This document shows, in pieces, positions 5,990 to 9,187 of a stretch of 9,187 nucleotides of DNA (position 1 is its first letter; each line of letters begins with the position of its first letter). Location of the stretch: contig JBGOUY010000173.1 in assembly GCA_041477795.1 (NCBI GenBank), positions 1 to 9,187 of the forward strand, in the 5' to 3' direction. The position numbers were made by a program, and so were the translations under genes. This DNA comes from DATFMP01 sp041477795 (GTDB lineage Bacteria > SAR324 > JACQKK01). The notes beneath the pieces are model-generated. The model worked only from the letters and a program-made list of their open reading frames with translations. It had not been told where the DNA came from and did no database searches.

Positions 5990-6358
5990 TCAGGGCGTGC
6001 GGCGGGCCGGGGCGCGGTCGCCCTGCGCGAGGGCGTAGCACGCGTCGCAGAGCAGCGGCCCCTCCACGCGCGTGGCGTGTGGAATCTCGCGCAGGCAGAG
6101 CTGGCAGGCGGCCTCCCCGGCCGGCTCGGCGTCGGGGTGGATGCTCAGGCTCTGCCCGCTGGCCAGCACGCTCTCGCGGAGCTGCTCCAGGGCCGCCTGC
6201 TCCTCCAGGCGGGCGGCTTCCTGCCGGGCCAGCTCGTTCTCGCTGGCGTACTGCATGAAGCCGGCGGGCGACGCGTCGAGCTGCGCGGCGGCTGCCTCGA
6301 TGCGGGCCAGCAGCGGCCGGCTGAGGCGGATGCGGATCGTCACCAGCGTTGCTGCCAT
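5990..6358 (-). CDS. Ribbon-helix-helix protein with C-terminal four-cysteine zinc-finger-like tail
   Basis: The 122 residues have two visible parts. Residues 5-45 read as a ribbon-helix-helix (CopG/Arc-like) DNA-binding fold: strand VTIRIRLS (6-13), a helix with PLLARIEAAAAQL (15-27), a turn at D28-A-S-P, and a second helix GFMQYASENELARQ (33-46). A charged helical linker (to about 66) leads to a tail with C85-x2-C88-x15-C104-x2-C107, a probable zinc-binding finger. RHH proteins act as dimers on operator DNA, so a transcription regulator is likely; the partner or metal role of the finger is inferred. I do not recognise a named family with this combination. The start has GGGAGG about 4-5 bases upstream. 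It lies 162 bases after the methyltransferase gene on the same strand and may control it or the MAPEG gene. Confidence 0.75.
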   Translation of the reverse strand: MAATLVTIRIRLSRPLLARIEAAAAQLDASPAGFMQYASENELARQEAARLEEQAALEQLRESVLASGQSLSIHPDAEPAGEAACQLCLREIPHATRVEGPLLCDACYALAQGDRAPARRTP

Positions 6359-6460
6359 GGGCCCTCCCGCGGTGCGTTGGGCGCGGCCGGCTCGTCTCCG
6401 CTGCGCCCCGTATGCGCCGGGGGCAGGGCCGCGCTGCGTCTCCTTGCTACCGTAATCCGT

Positions 6461-6489
6461 CCGGCGCTGGCAAAGGCGCCAGCGGCCGG
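6461..6489 (-). terminator. Terminator-like hairpin after the methyltransferase gene
   Basis: CGCTGGC (6465-6471) pairs with GCCAGCG (6478-6484), extended by CCGG (6461-6464) with CCGG (6486-6489) across a one-base bulge, around a six-base loop. On the minus strand it starts about 30 bases after the methyltransferase stop codon. There is no T-tract, so termination is uncertain; it may instead be a processing or stability element ahead of the RHH gene. Confidence 0.4.
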
Positions 6490-6520
6490 GACGCCTCCCC
6501 GCTGTGCAGCCCCAGGGCGC

Positions 6521-8734
6521 TCAGCGCGGGGTGCGTACCGAGCGTCCGGAGCGTGCTGAGCGTGCTGAGCGTGCCGAGCGCCCGGAGCGCTCGCGCCGGC
6601 CCCCCGTCCCACTCGGCCCGGCAGGCCCGCCGCGCACGGGCGCATCCAGGGCGTGCAGCGTGGCCAGGCCCCACACGTCGGCGGTGAGCAGGCAGGGCTG
6701 GCCCCCGTTGCGGGGCAGAGCCGCGCTGGTGTCGGCCAGGGCGCGCCGGTGCGGCGTGCGGAAGTCCCACCAGCCGTGCCGAAAGGGCCGGCCCGGCTGC
6801 CAGGCGGGGTCCACGCTCCAGCCGTCCAGCCAGGCCAGGGCATCGGCCTGGGGCGGCGGCTCGTCCCAGGCCAGGTTCAGGGCCAGCTCCCACGCCGGCC
6901 GCGCGGGACCGGGGCGGTAGGCCAGCAGCCGCACGATGAGCCCGTCCTGCGCGGGCGGAGACGAATCGTCGGGCGGCGCCACCGGCTCGGCCACGATGCG
7001 CGGCAGGGCGCGGAAGACGGGCGGCGCGCTGCCCGCCGGGGACAGCAGGGCCTCGGGCACGAGCAGCGGCAGCACGTCGATCCCGCTGCGGTCGCGCCAG
7101 GCCTCCACGCCGCGCCAGAAGCGCGGATCGAAGGCCCACGCCAGCAGCAGCAGGCGCTCCGCTCCGGCCCGCTGGGCCGCGCGGGCGGCGGCGAAGGCAT
7201 GCTCGGCGGTGCAGGGCCCGTCCAGCTCGGGCAGGGCGCAGGCCGCGGGGCCGAGCCAGGCCAGCGGCCCGGCCGCCGGGGCGGAGCCCTCCGCGCGGGC
7301 GTCCGGCTCGGCGCCGAAAGCGCGCAGGATCGCGCGGCGGCAGGCGCCCGCGTCCCCGCCGAACGCGCGCTCGTACCACAGCCGCCGCGCCGCCGGGGCC
7401 AGGCTCGCCAGGGCGAAGGGCGCCGGCGCCGCGCCGTCCGTGGCGGCATGGGCAGGGGCGCGCGCGCGCAGCAGGCGCTTGCGCGTCGTGTGCAGGCCCA
7501 GCGCGTTCAGCTCGCAGCCGATCCAGCGCCTCCCCATGCGCTCGGCCACGGCCAGGGTCGTGCCGGCGCCGCAGAAGAAGTCCGCCACCAGGTCTCCCGG
7601 GGCGCTGGCCAGCGCGATGATGCGCTCCAGCAGCGCGTGGTGCTTCTGCGTGCTGTAGCCGCTCCACTCCGCCGAGGCGGGCTGGAGCTGCGGGATGCGC
7701 CACACGTCGTCCCCCTTGCGGTCGTGCGCGAGCCGGTAGCGCAGGCGCCCCTGGGCGTCCCGCGCGTTGCGCAGCACGCCGTCCACGTTCTCCCGCACGA
7801 GCTGGCGGCTGGGCGCCTCGCGCGGCAGGCGCAGCTCGTGGATGGCCGGGCGTGGGCCGCGGGCGTAGACCAGGATCGTATCGTGGGCGCGGGGCAGGCG
7901 GCGCGCGCCGGCCGAGTACTTGTTGTAATAGTGCCACACGATCTCGTTGACGAAGCGCTCCGGGCCGAACACCTCGTCCAGCAGCAGCCGCAGCGCCGCG
8001 CTGCTGCGCCAGTCGCAGTGCAGGCAGAGCACGCCGCTGGGCCGCAGCAGCTCGCGCATGAGCATCAGCCGCTCGTACATGCGCTGCAGGTACGAGCCGG
8101 GGCCGGGCCCCCAGGCATCGCGGTAGGCGACCAGCTCCAGCCGCTCCACCGGGCCGCTGCGGGGCGCGGCGGCAGCGCGGGGGCCGGCGCCTTCGGGGGC
8201 GTCCTTGCGCTGGCGGTGGCCGTTGCCCGCGCCCACCGGCACGCGCATGGTGTGATCCGTGCCCGTAGCAAAGGGCGGATCGATGTAGATGAGCTGCACG
8301 CGGCCGCGGTAAGCGGGCAGCAGCGCGGCCAGCGCGAGCAGGTTGTCGCCGGCCAGCAGCAGGTTGCCCGCGTCCTCCGGCGCGCTCCCCGGCTGGGCCG
8401 GCAGCGCCCCTGGCGACGGTGCTTCTGACGACGACGCTCCTGACGACGACGCTCCTGACGACCAGACCTCGCGCAGCTCGGGGCGGGGCGGGGCGGCCGG
8501 CAGCAGCGGCTCGCGGCGGCGCCCCTGCTCGTCGTACTTGCCCTCCCACACGAATTCGCCCCGCAGCAGCGAGAGCGGGTGCGGCGCGGCGGGCGGTGTC
8601 TCAGCGAGCGGCGCGGCGGGCGGTGTCGCCGGTGGTGTCGCCGGCGGTGTCACTCTGGGCGGGAGCGGGTCGCGGGGGCCGGGACGGCGCATGGGCGGGG
8701 CGCAAGGGGCGGTGGTTATCAGGGCTCCGGGCAT
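6521..8734 (-). CDS. Beta-class Mod-like site-specific DNA methyltransferase (N6-adenine or N4-cytosine)
   Basis: Of 737 residues, about 54-425 carry the catalytic fold in beta-class order, with motif IV D152-P-P-F before the S-adenosylmethionine-binding motif DFFCGAGTT (385-393), as in type III Mod proteins. FVWEGKYDEQGR (61-72), LHCDWRSSAALRLLLDEVFG (238-257) and TQKHHALLERII (362-373, motif X region) are typical of this group. Residues 488-560 (LAWLGP, then LLLLAWAFDP and GIDVLPLLVPEALL) resemble a conserved C-terminal domain of Mod-like enzymes, recalled from memory. Target sequence is unknown. No restriction or helicase partner is in the window. Pro/Ala/Thr-rich, Ser/Gly-rich and Ser/Ala/Arg-rich repeats lie at about 22-52, 92-108 and 716-732. 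The start is uncertain: ATG 8734 or ATG 8692 (residue 15), neither with a clear SD, and homology probably begins only near residue 54. Confidence 0.85.
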   Translation of the reverse strand: MPGALITTAPCAPPMRRPGPRDPLPPRVTPPATPPATPPAAPLAETPPAAPHPLSLLRGEFVWEGKYDEQGRRREPLLPAAPPRPELREVWSSGASSSGASSSEAPSPGALPAQPGSAPEDAGNLLLAGDNLLALAALLPAYRGRVQLIYIDPPFATGTDHTMRVPVGAGNGHRQRKDAPEGAGPRAAAAPRSGPVERLELVAYRDAWGPGPGSYLQRMYERLMLMRELLRPSGVLCLHCDWRSSAALRLLLDEVFGPERFVNEIVWHYYNKYSAGARRLPRAHDTILVYARGPRPAIHELRLPREAPSRQLVRENVDGVLRNARDAQGRLRYRLAHDRKGDDVWRIPQLQPASAEWSGYSTQKHHALLERIIALASAPGDLVADFFCGAGTTLAVAERMGRRWIGCELNALGLHTTRKRLLRARAPAHAATDGAAPAPFALASLAPAARRLWYERAFGGDAGACRRAILRAFGAEPDARAEGSAPAAGPLAWLGPAACALPELDGPCTAEHAFAAARAAQRAGAERLLLLAWAFDPRFWRGVEAWRDRSGIDVLPLLVPEALLSPAGSAPPVFRALPRIVAEPVAPPDDSSPPAQDGLIVRLLAYRPGPARPAWELALNLAWDEPPPQADALAWLDGWSVDPAWQPGRPFRHGWWDFRTPHRRALADTSAALPRNGGQPCLLTADVWGLATLHALDAPVRGGPAGPSGTGGRRERSGRSARSARSARSGRSVRTPR
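6540..6593. repeat. 9-bp tandem repeat, six units, in the 3' end of the methyltransferase gene
   Basis: Six consecutive 9-base units begin GAGCG (plus strand): GAGCGTCCG, GAGCGTGCT twice, GAGCGTGCC, GAGCGCCCG, GAGCGCTCG. On the coding strand each encodes a Ser-Ala/Gly-Arg type triplet, giving a basic tail at about 714-732. The unit length is a multiple of three, so copy-number change keeps the reading frame. Confidence 0.8.
8421..8465. repeat. 15-bp tandem repeat, three units, inside the methyltransferase gene
   Basis: Three 15-base units run in tandem: GCTTCTGACGACGAC (8421-8435), GCTCCTGACGACGAC (8436-8450) and GCTCCTGACGACCAG (8451-8465). On the coding strand they give the pentapeptide series SSGAS-SSGAS-SSEAP (92-106). 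The repeat lies in a low-complexity linker between the N-terminal part and the catalytic core, and is in frame. Confidence 0.8.
8581..8651. repeat. Nested direct repeats at the 5' end of the methyltransferase gene
   Basis: A 20-base sequence at 8581-8600 recurs exactly at 8608-8627, a 27-base period. Overlapping its second copy, a 12-base unit GGTGTCGCCGGY runs at 8622-8633 and 8634-8645 with a half unit to 8651. On the coding strand these give TPPA and TPPAAP series (about 29-51). Both periods are multiples of three. Confidence 0.75.
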
Positions 8735-8744
8735 CGGCTATGAT
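8716..8744 (+). promoter_or_regulatory. Sigma70-like promoter for the ThDP-enzyme gene
   Basis: TTATCA (8716-8721; 4 of 6 consensus) and TATGAT (8739-8744; 5 of 6) are separated by exactly 17 bases. Transcription would begin near 8751, a leader of about 63 bases. The -35 box lies within the first codons of the divergent methyltransferase gene if that gene starts at 8734, so the two genes may interfere. Confidence 0.55.
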
Positions 8745-8800
8745 GCGCGGAGGGGCACCCCCCTTCCCAAGCAAATTCGCGACCTTTTTCGTCCGCACGC

Positions 8801-8807
8801 AGAGGAG
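8801..8807 (+). promoter_or_regulatory. Ribosome binding site of the ThDP-enzyme gene
   Basis: AGAGGAG lies six bases before the ATG at 8814, one of the clearest SD sequences in the window. It fixes the start of the partial right-edge gene. Confidence 0.75.
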
Positions 8808-8813
8808 ACCCCC

Positions 8814-9187
8814 ATGAGGCCCGGCCGCAGACCCCTCGCCGAGCAGCTCTTCGCCCGCCTGCGCAGCGCCGGGGTGGACTGCACCTTCGGCATCCCGGGC
8901 GACTTCGTGCTGCCGCTCTACGCGGCCCAGGCGGCCGCGGGCATGCGCACGATCGTCTGCACGCACGAGCCGAGCGTGGGCTTCGCGGCCGATGCCTACG
9001 CGCGCATGAAGGGCCTGGGCGTGGCCATGACGACCTTCGGCGCGGGCGGCCTGAACATGGTCAATCCGGTGGCGATGGCCTACGCGGAGCACTCGCCCGT
9101 GCTGGTGATCAGCGGCGCGCCGGAGATCGGCGGGCGCCACGCGGACCTGCGCCTGCACCACATGGTCAAGGACTTCGACAGCCAGCG
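8814..9187 (+). CDS. Thiamine-diphosphate-dependent decarboxylase/carboligase-type enzyme (N-terminal part, cut by window)
   Basis: Only the first 124 codons are present, out of a usual 520-570. They form the N-terminal pyrimidine-binding domain of the pyruvate decarboxylase/acetolactate synthase superfamily: VDCTFGIPGDFVLPLY (21-36), the ThDP-activating glutamate E52 in HEPSVGFAADAYAR (51-64), TTFGAGGLNMVN (73-84), AEHSPVLVISGAP (91-103) and H115-H116. The GIPGDF start, TTFGAGG and the His-His pair point toward the pyruvate/indolepyruvate/phenylpyruvate decarboxylase side rather than acetolactate synthase, although a carboligase is possible. Substrate cannot be assigned without the C-terminal half. 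A strong SD and a likely promoter precede it. It is transcribed away from the methyltransferase gene and has no clear link to the acyl-CoA cluster. Confidence 0.88.
   Translation, partial: MRPGRRPLAEQLFARLRSAGVDCTFGIPGDFVLPLYAAQAAAGMRTIVCTHEPSVGFAADAYARMKGLGVAMTTFGAGGLNMVNPVAMAYAEHSPVLVISGAPEIGGRHADLRLHHMVKDFDSQ

Noticed and set aside
6540..6593. Tandem repeat considered as a CRISPR array or regulator-binding iterons
   Set aside because: The units are only 9 bases, have no spacers, and keep the codon frame of the methyltransferase gene.
6653..8428. Plus-strand frame of 591 codons opposite the methyltransferase
   Set aside because: No domain or motif is visible, whereas the minus strand has DPPF and DFFCGAGTT in proper order.
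8601..9161. Minus-strand frame of 186 codons opposite the ThDP enzyme
   Set aside because: It is His/Arg/Ala-rich without motifs and opposes a well-supported ThDP-binding domain with a strong SD.

Overview
The window is high-GC bacterial DNA with five complete protein genes, two more cut by the window edges, and one complete gene (the DNA methyltransferase) with an uncertain start. Nothing fixes the taxon. Bacterial Shine-Dalgarno (SD) sequences, sigma70-like promoters, a HAMP sensor and a Mod-type methyltransferase show it is bacterial. GC content and a dispersed-type CAGAT-rich inverted repeat would suit a high-GC proteobacterium or a PVC-group/metagenomic lineage equally well. GC-rich coding creates very long spurious reading frames on opposite strands; these are left out.

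Left part. A minus-strand membrane sensor (1-1116, cut at its C-terminus) carries a cytoplasmic N-terminal domain of the GspE/MshE N-terminal type, with a complete match to the 24-residue c-di-GMP-binding motif of MshEN domains. Two membrane segments, a periplasmic domain and a HAMP linker follow; the output domain lies outside the window. A 405-bp divergent non-coding region separates it from a plus-strand acyl-CoA cluster and holds a good sigma70-like promoter (1425-1453).

Middle part. The plus-strand cluster is a thiolase-fold protein lacking the usual catalytic cysteines (1522-2709), a DUF35 zinc-ribbon/OB-fold protein (3029-3436) and an acyl-CoA synthetase (3530-5176). By analogy with Ltp2/ChsH2-DUF35, the first two probably form a heteromeric acyl-CoA retro-aldolase or carbon-carbon lyase, and the synthetase supplies its CoA thioester. 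A 242-bp MITE-like inverted-repeat element lies between the first two genes. Two strong hairpins lie between the second and third genes. A dense array of hairpins, including a perfect 28-bp palindrome, follows the synthetase.

Right part. Three minus-strand genes follow in transcription order: a solitary beta-class DNA methyltransferase with in-frame tandem repeats at both ends (8734-6521), a small ribbon-helix-helix protein fused to a four-cysteine zinc-finger-like tail (6358-5990), and a four-helix MAPEG-family membrane protein (5843-5454). Divergent from the methyltransferase, a ThDP-dependent decarboxylase/carboligase-type enzyme starts at 8814 and runs off the right edge. Its likely promoter (8716-8744) overlaps the 5' end of the methyltransferase gene.

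No rRNA, tRNA, CRISPR array, transposase or phage gene was seen. The most noteworthy items are the putative c-di-GMP-binding HAMP sensor, the Cys-less thiolase/DUF35/ligase cluster, the RHH-zinc-finger fusion beside a solitary methyltransferase, and the unusually hairpin-rich intergenic regions.
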